Source: Ailanthus altissimus
Lineage: Eukaryota; Streptophyta; Magnoliopsida; Sapindales; Simaroubaceae
Assembly: GCA_946807835.1 (NCBI GenBank)
Contig: OX327700.1
Span: 24,030,001 to 24,094,000, forward strand
DNA: 64,000 bases
Reading direction: 5' to 3'
A model generated the notes under the pieces. That model was not told the DNA's origin. It worked only from the letters and a program-made list of their open reading frames with translations, and made no database searches. The position numbers and the translations under genes were made by a program. Positions 23,640-36,239 of this stretch are shown here, one piece after another. Position 1 is the first letter of the stretch; each line of letters begins with the position of its first letter.

Positions 23640-25120
23640 TTTTTTTTCAAACGTATGTATATGTGTGCTTTTTGTTTTTTTACAAGAAAATTTTTGTACA
23701 TTTTTTATTGGAGGAAATTATCATTTACTTTTTCGTAGAACCTTGCAATTACTATTTACTTTTTAAAATATCTTATTAATTTTTATGAGGGAGTAATGGG
23801 TCACTTTTTAAAGAGAAAAATAATAATAAAAAGGGTAACATGTATTTAAAAAAAAAAGGCAAAGAGTAAGAGGCTATTATAAAAATTTATAGGTGGTAAC
23901 TAGCAATTTTTCTGACATCCATGGCTCATGAACATAAACCGATTCTCCAAATCAAGATAGTCTTCTCTACTCTTAAAGCATTATGTTCTTTTTATTGAAT
24001 GCTTGTCATATGTGTGTGTCTATATATATATATATATAAATTAAGAATCTATTTATATATAGAGACACTTTTAATAATTGATTGATTAATACATATGACT
24101 AATATTAATAAAAGAATAAGTATACTATAGGAGTAGAAAAGATTTCTCTTTGAAGTTGTTGTCATCATCTTTTAAGTACATTATTGTATTTAGGGCGAAA
24201 TTAGAACTTAGGTTAAAATATGAAAATAAAAATATATGAGATCAATGTTTATATTACGAAGGATCAAAGTGTCAAGTAAATTTTTTTACCCAAATCAAAA
24301 CATAAAATTACTTGGTTTAAAAAATATAATTGAATGTGGGCTTAGGGAGGGCCGTGGCGACCCTAGCTAGCTCTGCAGCTTACTATATTACTATGTAACA
24401 AATTATTATTTATTATTAGAGAATATACTCTTCAAATGGTAAATATTTTTACAGCAGATTCAAGGCTGGCAGGAGATGATTCCATTTTGAATGTTCGTGA
24501 TATTAAGGGATTCAAGTTGAATCGCTCTGCAACTTGTCATGCAATACATGTCTCCAGACTCCAAATTAAAAGTCAATACGATTAAGTTTGCTAAGCTTCC
24601 ATTGCTACACTAAATATAGAATTGATAATAATTTTTTTCAGTTTCAAATTTAAGAAATACCATGTGATAAAACATAATCTAATAAAGTTAATCCTTGTTT
24701 GACCGGGTAGTGGCGAAAGATCATTGGTTTACTAATCGTGAACCACGTCTGTAATGCTTCTGCACTAATTTTGTACTTGTATATTTAGAATCACAATCCT
24801 AATTCCTATGAATACTTTATTTAGTATCACAATCGTGAACCACGTCTGTAATGCTTTATTTATTGAGCCGCTTCTTCCCTTAAATCCAACGAATTAAAAA
24901 TTAAGAATCTGCATGATATTCAATATTTTTTTTCAATTCCATCCAATATGAAATTGCCATTTTTGGACAAAGTTCCCCGATCTGAATTTCATGAAAAATT
25001 ATTTTGTTTCTCTTGAGAATTTTCCGTATTTGCAAATAGACCTTTCATTTTTTTTTTTAGTTAAAAAGAGCATTCTGACAATTAAGTCAATAATTACAAA
25101 ATAGAAGAGTTTGTATGTAT
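23640..25120. other. AT-rich DNA, no gene recognised
   Basis: Contains a TA microsatellite (about 24024-24040) and a direct repeat (next entry). Reverse transcriptase and gag of the gypsy element, expected here, are not detectable. Confidence 0.4.
24737..24855. repeat. short direct repeat, ~93-bp offset
   Basis: 'atcgtgaaccacgtctgtaa' is present at about 24737 and again at about 24831 in the same orientation and without change. Confidence 0.75.
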
Positions 25121-25124
25121 AAAA

Positions 25125-25345
25125 GTAGATTTTTATACAAGAATAAGTAAGGTTATTAATTTTTGTGTGCTTTGAATGAGTTTACTTTTTGTTCCAATAA
25201 TTCTATGTGTGTTCATGCGAATGAAAGTTCAAATGCCTCTCTAATTTAGCTTCTTAACCTTTTATAAGAGTTGAGATATAATGAGTTATTATATGAGTAG
25301 TTATGATGATAATTTAAATGATCTCAGTTATAACTAGTATTTAAT
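25125..25345 (-). repeat. candidate 5' LTR segment of the gypsy element
   Basis: It resembles 16470-16700 in the same orientation, sharing 'ccaataattctatgt', 'cttttataagagttgaga' and the 'aatgagttatta' that follows. Divergence is considerable with several indels, so the LTR pair, if real, is old. The primer site expected just below 25125 is not recognisable. Confidence 0.45.
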
Positions 25346-25439
25346 TATAAATTAAAAATGTTTTTAATAGTATTTAAGTGAATTTATATTGTCATAATTT
25401 AATTTCTTATTAAATGTGTATTTCGATCATTTCAAACAT

Positions 25440-25530
25440 GCAAAAGCACTATCTCTCATGATATCCATGACTTATTTGTGGTATCCATGGGTTAGCATGT
25501 CTGGGTTACCTGAGATAAACTATTGATAAA
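25440..25530. repeat. copy of the 'gatatccat...ttgtgg.atccatgggtt' repeat
   Basis: A short stretch at 25458-25510 (tatccatgacttatttgtgg, then tatccatgggtt) matches the right ends of the dispersed repeat copies at 42.2 kb (very similar) and 50.6 kb (more diverged). Confidence 0.5.
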
Positions 25531-25699
25531 GGTATAATTGTCATATATTTTATTTTTATTTTACTTAGGTTTTGTTATTTAAATGAGAATAAATAGTTAT
25601 TTATATACTTTACTATTTATTTATTGGGATTAGACAAAAATAGATAAAATCTAAAGAAATTTGAGCAAAACCATTAGTTTTGGAAAACAACAAAAAAAT

Positions 25700-26990
25700 C
25701 AAAGACCAAAGTGCAAAAGATTCACAATTACTTAAATTTCACCCCAGCGATAAAGTGTTTGTTGCTGCAGCGATAATTCTTGAGACAAAATTGCCTCAGC
25801 AAGAGATGATTTTGCCCCAGTGACACGAGTTCACAAAGACCCCATATTAGTCGCAAAAACGTTGTTGTAGCAACAAGAATTCGTTGTAGCAATGACCCGG
25901 TGCTCCAGCTTGCAGTTTACCACTGCAGCAGTAGAATAATAGGCACATGTGCTACAATAGATAGATATTTTCACTCCAGCGATTTGCCATTTTTTTTATC
26001 TAAAGAGAAATACAACTCCAAGACTCTAGTTAGTATTTATATAAAGGTCACTTGTTACAGCCCTAAAAAGACACACAACACAAGTCTTTGAGAGTAATTT
26101 GAGCATAATTAGAGCAACTTTAAAGAGAGAAGCAAAGGATATTTGAAGCAAGAGATCTTTGGCACATCATGGGTAGATTAACCTAGTACAATTCAACGTC
26201 TATATCGGTTTGTTGTTGGTTGTATCATGTTTAATTTATTTTTCATCCATAATTCTCTTGTAACCATGAACTTAATTTCTTTTCTAGGGTTATTACTTGA
26301 ACTCAATATGTGTGCTTAATTATTGAATCTTTTTAATATTTATTGAACTCAATTTCTTATTATTCAAATTATTTGTGCTTAATACTTCATTATATTTAAC
26401 CAATATTGTGATTGCTTTGGTAATATTTTAATAAAGTCGAGGGAGAAATCATTGTATTTAGACATTGATAATTTGATGCATGATTGTCGAGAGATTTACA
26501 AGTTTCAACTTAGGATAAAGATATACTAATTTGCATGCATGATTAATAAAATTTGTTCTTATTGAATCTTACTTTTTTATAATTACCATATAGATATAGA
26601 CATTTGGTAAATTGAGATATACTTGCTTGATCTTGAGAGAAGTTTGTGAATACATTAGTATCTTGATTAATATAAGAAATTGAGAGATTTATATATTAAC
26701 GGATCAATCTTTAGAAAATATTTTGAGAGATAGTAATTAACCATAAACTTTCTCTATATTGTTATATTTTTCAAATATTTAAGTTGTAATATTTCTTTTG
26801 CTTTTCTTTAGTTTATTTTAATTAATTAAAAATTAAAATTTGATTGTCAGGATAGTTACTAAAAAGATATAATTTTAGTGCTTTGTAGGAAATAGAAATT
26901 ATCCTTGTAGGTTCGACATCTGACTTAAAATTTTTTTTTATTACTTGTTACGATAGTATATATTTGCGTTTAATTTCATGTTATAAAAAT
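25700..26990 (+). repeat. LTR-like sequence with GCAG-rich block
   Basis: It starts with repeated 'gc(t/c)gcagcgataa'-type words (25745-25935), followed by a TATA-like 'tttatataaaggtc' (26037) and a long AT-rich transcribed-looking part. It ends near 'ccttgtaggttcgacatctgac' (26907-26928) and 'ttacttgttacgatagtata', phrases common near the end of large plant retroelement LTRs. The open frame 25900-26091 is not a gene. No second LTR was identified. Confidence 0.4.
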
Positions 26991-27199
26991 ATTATATTAG
27001 CTATCTATATTTATGAGAATTTAGGCCTACTTCTGTCATGAATTTTCTTTGTTGAAGTGGATTCTGAATACTTGCATAAGTTGGTTGGGCCTAAAGAGAG
27101 ATAGGCGGCCTAACACTGGATATTCTTGATGAAATTGAAGGGTTATAGGAATATTTAATATCAATAAGTAAAGTCGAGTCAACCGATTATGCAACATAA

Positions 27200-27440
27200 A
27201 ATTAATATAAAAAAATAGTAATACTACACTTACATAGTTAGAAATATAAAGTTTATATTCTAATTGATGTGTCACCAATTAATGATTACCACTTGTCAAG
27301 TTATTATTGACTTTTTACTTTTTATTAATATAGTGGTTATATAATATCAATAAATAATGAACACATCATATGCCACATCGGTTAGAATATAAACTTTGTA
27401 TACTAATTATATAAGCATTGGATTACTCATAAAAAATAGG
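27200..27440. mobile_element. MITE-like hairpin
   Basis: 'aagtttatattctaattgat' near 27247 is mirrored by the reverse complement of 'gttagaatataaactttgta' near 27381, giving inverted arms of about 20 bases with a loop of ~110. Size and AT content fit a MITE. The target duplication was not resolved. Confidence 0.5.
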
Positions 27441-27599
27441 AGTAATGATATATATACATATTTATATCCTAATTGTTACACAATGAAAATTTTTGTGCAC
27501 ACAAATCTACTCAAAAAGATATGATACAATTTAAGAATCACATGAATTCTTAATCAAATTAGAGTTTATTATTTTTAAAAATATCTTTATTAGTTTGAG

Positions 27600-27966
27600 T
27601 TTATTTTTGTTTTTTTAATATTTTATTAGTTTAGTAATTATTATTTCAGCCGTAATCCTAATTCAATAGGAGGTCTTATTTGAGTAATTTAGGATAAGTA
27701 ATAATTAGTATAAATATGTATCTTTTGTAATATTAGAATGAGGTTTGTTATTTTGATTATTCAATTATGAAATAAAATCTTTATATTGTTCTTTATTATT
27801 TTTCGATATTCGTTGAATCAACAAGATCTAACCACTTAAATTCGTTGATACTTTCAGAATTAATGTGAGTTTAGTCTATTCTTTATTTTGGGCATTCTTA
27901 AACTAAACAAAATATTGAATTTATCCTTTTATCTACTATTTAGCCGCATTAATTTGGTATCAGCGC
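27600..27966 (+). repeat. LTR fragment followed by a tRNA-iMet primer site
   Basis: This AT-rich LTR-like sequence has a TATA region (tagtataaatatg, 27708-27720). It runs into tggtatcagcgc at 27955-27966, which matches the tRNA-iMet primer binding site TGGTATCAGAGC at 11 of 12 bases. Only a short decayed leader follows. This is the 5' end of a plus-strand retroelement whose body is gone. Confidence 0.55.
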
Positions 27967-28249
27967 AGTTGTATATGCCTCTTTACTAGATTATGTGGGA
28001 TTGGTAACTTATTAGTTGAATCTCCTCGAATGATTAGAGATCCATCCTATAGTGCATGTTAGTTTTCTTAAGTCATGTGATAAGAAAGTTGATAGGGCCT
28101 CTAGTAAGCCAAGAGAGCTCCACTTGTTATTTGAAAACAATTTGATAGTATAGAATGTTGAAATATTGACTTGAATTATTCAAAGAAATTAGCATCCAAT
28201 ATTTGACAATTGAAGATAATTTGGTAAGCACCAAACTTGTGCCTAAAAT

Positions 28250-28680
28250 TGATGGTTTTTTAATTTGTCTTTCACGCACAAATGTCAATATTTGTGTGCT
28301 ATGATTTTACTATAAATAGAGGTAATTCCATAAGACAAATTGTGTGAGACATTAGAAGTATTTGAGAGCATTTGAGAGAAATTACATATTTATGCAATTT
28401 CATTAGTCAAGTGTTCTATTGAGCATATTGGGTGTATTGGAATTTTGGGTTGTGAGAATTATTTACAATAATTGTATACTTCTATTTGTTATAAGTGAAA
28501 TATTCTTTTGTGTCTTTGCCCGTGGACGTAGGCTTAAAACCGAACCACGTAAATTGTTAGGTCTTCTCCTTTTTTATTTATTTTTGCCACATTTCTCTAC
28601 TAACATCATCACCGTGAATTTGTATAATTATTACTCAACCAACGCTTCCGCACAACATAGAACAATGAAGTAGAACAAAA
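28250..28680 (+). repeat. Copia-type LTR remnant
   Basis: It contains TATA (actataaatagagg, 28309) and 'tttgcccgtggacgtaggct' (28515) followed by 'accgaaccacgtaaattg', the best preserved example of the Copia LTR block in this window. It ends near 'cttccgcacaac' (28645). The open frame 28419-28673 lies inside it and is not a gene. No paired LTR was found. Confidence 0.55.
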
Positions 28681-28689
28681 AGAACTAAT

Positions 28690-29740
28690 GAATAGTGGTT
28701 CAATGGAAAGGTTGTAGGCTGGCAGATAAGAGTTAGGAGTGGGAAGTGACATTATGTTAATTCAACAAAGAGGTGAATGCAAATCTAGACACCCTTCTGA
28801 TGAGGATATCAGTCTCTTTTGGTGGGGGTGGTTTTATTAGATCTTTAATTCTCGAGATGCATTGACATTTGACACTTAGTTTTGGGGCCTTGCACCAAAC
28901 GGGGGCAAGTATGAGTGTGTTAGGGCATGATGCACAATGGAGCACAGAGGCACTAATGCTGGCCAAGAATGGTCATAAGGCTAGGCACTAGCAGCACATC
29001 GTGCACAAATAGGTGATTGCCGCACAAGACAGCAAGAATAGAATTTCGATTTTGCACCATAGTATATTATAAATGTTTCTATTATGTCGCTTATGAAAAC
29101 TAACGGTCGGAGCTTAGTCAATGCGTGACCGCACAGACAAGGATTCGACTTAGACTAATGTCTTCATTTTTATTTTTGCGAAACTGAAAGAGAGATTTTT
29201 TTTCTTTTTATAAGTTGAATCTTGGATAAAAATAACTTATCTTCTTTAAGTTTTACAGATCCTCCTTAAATTAATAAGATGGTCCTTATTTAGTTATTCT
29301 TTTCTTCTTTATTTAAAAGAGACGTCTCCTTATGTAATTACGAGTGTGTGTATACCTCACGCTTGTATTCTATGTTTTACACTCAGTTCTCATTATTCAG
29401 AAATCTTATAGCTACGCACGTTTTGCTTCTTGTATACACGCGACTGCCTAATCAAATGCCAGTCCTGTGAAATTCATGTGAACGCTTTCTTCTGAAGATT
29501 ATTTTTGTATGTTTCGCTTCTGATCACTTGCATCTCATATATGTATTAATCCTTCTATTTGACGAACACGCAGTTGCCTTTCAACGAGGATTGTTTCTAG
29601 GCACTTTTAATAAATGCAAGCGCTTTACTCATGTTGAGCGAAAATTTTATCTTATTGCTTTTGGGTTTGGGTCACTTTCACATCTCGAGTTGTAAAGCAG
29701 AGGTAAATCGTTACAATCTCTCCCATCTAAGAAACTTGAT
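28690..29740. repeat. LTR/leader-like sequence upstream of a Copia pol fragment
   Basis: GC-richer part (28760-29030) with repeated 'gcac' words, then sequence with TATA-like and pyrimidine-rich patches, leading into Copia coding sequence at 29750. I infer an eroded LTR and leader, with no firm ends. Confidence 0.35.
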
Positions 29741-29749
29741 GTTAAGATC

Positions 29750-30240
29750 ATGTGAGTAAAGTTTTTATTAGTTATTGTACAAAATCAAGAGGTTCTAAAT
29801 CTTATTGTCCATCTCACACCACTAGAGTGATTGAGTCCGATCAAGCTCTATATTTTGAGGACGATTTTGGTATTGGTACAAATAAGAGGCCACAAGAGAT
29901 TGTATTGAAGGAAGAGCGTGTTCTCATTCTCATGCCTATAGTTTCTGCTCTAGTGGTTGTACCTCCGATTGTCTAATAAACAACAGTTACTTATGATGAA
30001 CTCGTTGATCATATTGAGCCTAAGATTCCAAATATTGGTAATGGCAATGGTTCTTTAAGGAGATTACAGAGGGTTCATAAGTTGCAACCTTTAATTAATA
30101 TATAGTCTACTTACCAAAGTATGAGTTTGACATCAGTGATCTCTTTGATCCAATCACTTATCATCTTGTTCACAAACATCATTTTGGTTAGACGGAATGA
30201 AAGACAAGATGGTATCTATGTTACAAAATGGTGTGTGAGA
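29750..30240 (+). pseudogene. Copia pol fragment (linker between integrase and RT)
   Basis: The open frame 29752-29976 reads ...RVIESDQALYFEDDFGIG... and EIVLKEERVLILMPI. After a stop it continues HIEPKIPNIGNG, LRRLQRVHKL and, in another frame, NERQDGIYVTKW. This matches the stretch of plant Copia polyproteins after integrase (R.V..S..V.F.ED... then LRRSxRxRK) and the start of the reverse transcriptase (WxxAMxDE...NGVW). It is too broken to be functional, and no RT catalytic motif follows. Confidence 0.6.
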
Positions 30241-30693
30241 CTCAGTTCAGTTATCATAGGGCTGTAAATTCATTGGATGCTAATGGGTATTCAAGACCAA
30301 AAATGACTCTAAAGGTATTTAAAAAATAAATAAAAAGACTAATTAAGTAATTTAACTAAATTTTGAAAATTAAATTGGCAACTTTTAGAAAGGAAAAAAA
30401 AAAGGATCTCATTGATCACTGTTTACGAATTCCTCTAAGCAAATAACTGCGCTAGGTGAAGTGTATAGATGTCTATATGGAATATTTCCAACACACACGT
30501 AGTCTCTCTCTCTATGTAAAACTCACAAACAAGCACGCAATTTTCAAATATTACTTTTTGTCGTCCGAGCAACTTAGAATTATATGATATTAATTAAGGG
30601 TACATTAGATAATAGCTTACTATGTTTAGGGAGGCTAAATTATATATAGGGTGCATGGCGCAGGCGGACGAGTCATTATTCTGACCTTTCAAC

Positions 30694-30738
30694 TCTCCGG
30701 TTGCTGTTTCAAAAAAAAAAAAAAAATTCTCCGGTTGC
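30694..30738. repeat. retroposon scar: poly(A) between an 11-bp duplication
   Basis: The 11-mer TCTCCGGTTGC at 30694-30704 recurs at 30728-30738, with only 'tgtttc', about 17 A's and a T between. A poly(A) tract bounded by a target duplication is what a drastically 5'-truncated LINE/SINE insertion leaves. Confidence 0.7.
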
Positions 30739-30739
30739 A

Positions 30740-31149
30740 GTCATCAACAGTTTTTTCCAGCTTAAGAAGCAACAGTGAGTGAAAGTGATATCAAAATACT
30801 TCGTTTTCGAACCTATGGAATGATTAAATCTCTGTTCAGATACTAATATCGGTCAGCGTCCTTTTTTAATTTTTTTTCATTGCTACATGGTTCGAATGTT
30901 AAAAGCTTTTAATTAAAACAAAGGGTTTGAATTTGAATTTACCCTATTCATACCAAAATAGGGAAAGATCTAATTTATATTTAAAAAATAATATATATAT
31001 ATATATATTAATATAGCTATCACAAAGTCGTCTCCTGTTGAAGTTCACATTTTATTAGAATATGAATCGACAACTGTATGTACAAATTGTTGTTTAATAA
31101 ATATAATCCAAATTTTAAAAGTCTAAATGTTCTCACCAAAGAGTTTTCA

Positions 31150-31183
<34 letters not shown>

Positions 31184-31750
31184 TAAATTATCGCAGGTAA
31201 TTACAGAAAGCTTGACCTTATTTGTAAGAAAGGGCTGCTTTGATCGGACCCCTATTTCAAAGTGAGCTATACCATATATGGCTTCCAATATGCTCCACAC
31301 CAAATGAAATCTATGAATCAAATTAATACGCATATTTTTATGTCATTACTTATTCCTTAAATGTATGATGTTGTTGCCTAATCAAAGACACGTCACGGTA
31401 ATAATTGTGGATTTTCTTTAATAAAATATTAATATTCCCAATTCCATCCAACGATGAAATGCGCCGAATAGATACGCATCCAGGTAGAGCCTAGCTCACG
31501 TAGAACATCGAGATTCGGGTAAACAGGACAAATATGAATATTCTTTTCTTCATTAATTAACAACGAAAAGCCGGAATCGCCTATATGCATATGAAATGAC
31601 AGTTAGTTGCATCTTTTTCCTTTTGCAAGAAACATCAAAGTTGAATTTAAACAACGATCCAATTGATCAACAAGGACACTTGTTAATGTGCTTCTCTCAT
31701 TATTGATGTGAATTCAGCGGCATTCAACATTATTGAACCTTCCACTACCG
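30740..31750. other. intergenic DNA downstream of NRT2
   Basis: Holds an (AT)n run (31153-31180) and a shorter one (30993-31009). No gene. The last ~300 bases probably include the NRT2 3' UTR. Confidence 0.5.
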
Positions 31751-31752
31751 CG

Positions 31753-33567
<1,815 letters not shown>

Positions 33568-33690
33568 TTCTCTCCTCTTTTCTTTTCTTTTTTTTTTTTT
33601 AGTTTAAAAAAAAAAGCTATGAAGCAAAATGGAATGTAGAAAAGTGTATGAATTAGGGTTTGTGCTATGAATGAAAGCCAAGGCTGTGGG

Positions 33691-33699
33691 TATTTATAT
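33691..33699 (-). promoter_or_regulatory. TATA box of the NRT2 gene
   Basis: ATATAAATA on the minus strand lies about 125 bases upstream of the NRT2 start codon, a normal plant core-promoter spacing with a leader of ~95 bases. A TTGAC W-box-like core sits just upstream at about 33711-33715. Confidence 0.6.
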
Positions 33700-33995
33700 T
33701 GTGTTAACCGTTGACATTTAATGTGCCTTGAAGAGCCTATCGAGATTCCCAACAGTTGTGAAATGCATAAACAAAAAGAGTATAATAATGGATTCCATTT
33801 CGCCGCATCTTAGCTATGAACAGGATAACCCCATCGTATATCCAAAAGATCATTTAACCTTTCCAATAGGCCCACCAGCCAACTAATTGCCTCACTAATA
33901 ACCTCATATCATTGACATTAGCAGCTTTAATGATATCTACTTCTAACATACAATAAATTAGCTACCTTCACCCCTACGCTTTGGTTAACAACATT

Positions 33996-34108
33996 TTTTT
34001 TGTGTGGAGATATTCTACATTCATAGGGAGTGGAGATTTGAACTTCTAACCTCTAATTCACTATAAGGGGGGCTGTTGCCAACTTGGCCAACCCCCATGT
34101 GCAAGCTA
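33996..34108 (-). mobile_element. tRNA-derived SINE with 12-bp TSD
   Basis: The 113-bp insert is bounded by the identical 12-mer GTTAACAACATT (33984-33995 and 34109-34120). On the minus strand it has an RNA polymerase III A box, TGGCCAAGTTGG (fits TRGYNNANNNGG), and a B box, GTTCAAATC (fits GWTCRANNC). It ends in an A tract (T run at 33994-34001 on plus). It is therefore a complete short SINE, about 430 bp upstream of the NRT2 start codon. Confidence 0.85.
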
Positions 34109-34184
34109 GTTAACAACATTACCAACGAAAGCATTTTAGATTATGGAATTAGATGTTTTGCACGGCCGCGACTAATTACCTTAT

Positions 34185-35130
34185 GTTGTTTTAAGTATTA
34201 ATTACTTATTTTTTTATGTTTTACATTATTTTAAAAAAAAGTATTATTACAAAAATATCATTAAATTATAAATTTTATTTTCTTTTTACAAATTTACTCT
34301 TACATTGCTGATATCAATATTATTATCATTCTTTTCTTTTTTTTAAAGAATTAATAATGTAATAATACTAAAATAATAAAAACGATAACATATTTATGTT
34401 ATTGTAGAAGGATAAATATTATAGTTATTTTTTATTTTTTATTCTAAACTTTATTAATATTTAATATTTTTATTTACATTATTATTTAATACTCATTAGA
34501 AAGAATAAATATGATATAGTTTTTATTATTTTTTAAAACAATTACTGGAAAACTAAAACAATAAAAGATGTTACGGTGAAAGGATAAACATTCTAGTTAT
34601 TTTTTTAATTTTTAATTTTTGAATTTTATTAATATTCAATTTTTTTAATACCTTAATAATTAATACTCATTAGAAAGAATAAGTACGTTATCTTTTTTTA
34701 TTATTTTTAAAAAATACTAAAAGTAAGTACAATAATAAAATAGTAAAATCATAATATATTTATTCTTTCTCAAAAGTATTAAATATTAATGTACTTAAAA
34801 AATATTAAATACTAATAAAAGTTTAAGATATAAAATAAAAATAAAATAACCAGAATATTCATCATTCCATTACAACATAAAAATGTTGTGATTTTAATTA
34901 TTTTAGTATTATTTGTAAAAAAAAATAAATTAATAATTTGTAGCAAGAAAAAGTAAAAGAATGATTGTCAATAGCTATGATATGAGTAATGTAAAGAAAA
35001 ATTAGTAAAAAGACAATATGAATTACGATTTAATGAAATTTTTGTAGCTGTAATAATTTTTTTTTTGGATAATATGAAATATCATAAAGGTATGTGAGTA
35101 ATGCTTAAAATAATATGGAGGTCATATATG
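34185..35130. mobile_element. foldback element, copy 2
   Basis: Left and right arms are inverted copies of each other: left 'tttaagtattaattactta' near 34190 and right, reverse complement, 'tttaagcattactcacata'. Inside are paired 'attacaaaaatatcattaaa' / 'gctacaaaaatttcattaaa'. Interior repeats such as 'agaaagaataa' and 'gaaaggataaaca' occur twice or more. It belongs to the same family as 8375-9345. It has no coding capacity and its limits are approximate. Confidence 0.65.
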
Positions 35131-35695
35131 ATTTTTGATTTTACACCCACCTTAACACACACAAAAAAGAAAACTAGATTTATTGTTTTAAAATATATTA
35201 ATTTATCATAATATTTTATGTATATGAAAGAGCTTAATCTTAGGTATTCTTCAAGCATTGCTTTTTTATTAAATTATTATTACATGTACTTTTCAAACAA
35301 CTAAAAAAATGAATAGACATATGTCAATAATTCAATAAAAAAAATAATATTGCTCGAGTAGAATTCAAGATCTCACATTAGTAATGGAAATAGTTTCGTT
35401 AATTTTGAGAGGGTGGGCATTGTTTAATATTGTGAGTTCATCTTTGCTAAGCTTTCATGAACTTGAGAGTTATCGTAAATTTAGAATTAGTTTTGTTCTT
35501 AAAATTTTAGACCCATAGAAAAGCCTCCCCATATTTGTATCATCTTGTTTGGTCTTTTTTCAAGTGTCAATTTAGACTAATTTATACAATCAAACTCAAA
35601 ATTCATAGAAATAAACTCAAATTTAGCCATCTCATTTATCTAATCTTGTGTTTACTTGGAGAAGTTCATGATTTGGACACATGATATATCATTTT
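35131..35695. other. intergenic DNA
   Basis: No gene or element recognised. It ends at the target site (ATTTT, 35691-35695) of the Copia element that follows. Confidence 0.45.
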
Positions 35696-36165
35696 TGTGA
35701 AGAGTGGTTCCTAAAGTAAATAAGAATTAGTTGTATGGGCTTTTTAGTCATTTTTCTTTAAGTATAATCGTAGATTAAACAGTGTCATTTTCTATGTATG
35801 CATATATATATATATATGTAATGCTCTTAGCTTTTTTATTCATTAGTCGATTCATCTCTTTTAGGTTAAAAGCGATTCTAATTTTTCTCTGTATTTTGGG
35901 CCTAAGTTTGGTCATTTCTATCTTTCTCTCGTGTACTGTAAAGATCAAGAATCTTGTAATTGTTCTTGACTTTAGATAGCATTAGGGTTGTAAATCCTTG
36001 CGGTAATAGTGAAAACCTAAGCCTCTATTGCTAAGCTAAAGTGGATTTAGGTAATAAATTATGGTTGAACCACTCTAAACTTTGTCTTATGTGCGATTGT
36101 TGATTTCTTGGTTGTGATTCTTGAATAGTCTTTAGTATTGAGTCTTGTATTACTAAATCATAACA
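35696..36165 (+). repeat. 5' LTR of the plus-strand Copia element
   Basis: Matches 39566-40018 along its length with scattered substitutions and small indels, including a longer TA run at 35804-35817. Open frame 35782-35979 lies within it and is not a gene. Confidence 0.92.
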
Positions 36166-36166
36166 G

Positions 36167-36178
36167 TGGTATTAGAGC
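36167..36178 (+). other. primer binding site (tRNA-iMet)
   Basis: tggtattagagc differs by one base from TGGTATCAGAGC, the complement of the initiator tRNA-Met 3' end, and starts one base after the LTR. Confidence 0.9.
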
Positions 36179-36239
36179 TTGGTTATTAGATCAAAGACTC
36201 AAACATGTTTTAGGGTTTTCAAGAATCAATTAGTTAGTC

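Larger units (their letters stand above)
16470..25345 (-). mobile_element. decayed Ty3/gypsy element, Tat-like organisation
   Basis: Read on the minus strand, several parts fall in the order of a gypsy element. A candidate 5' LTR piece is at 25345-25125, RNase H at 23580-23230, the extreme C-terminus of pol at 21190-20930, a ~62-bp tandem repeat at 20800-20285, an antisense reading frame at 16800-19870, and a candidate 3' LTR piece at 16700-16470. Antisense extra ORFs and tandem repeats between pol and the 3' LTR are established for Tat-lineage elements (Retand, Grande, Ogre relatives). Reverse transcriptase, gag and most of integrase are missing or unrecognisable. The assignment of all parts to one element is an inference from order and strand. 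Confidence 0.5.

Noticed and set aside
27955..27966. Possible tRNA gene suggested by the TGGTATCAG stretch
   Set aside because: It is the retroelement primer site next to an LTR-like sequence. No cloverleaf can be formed around it.
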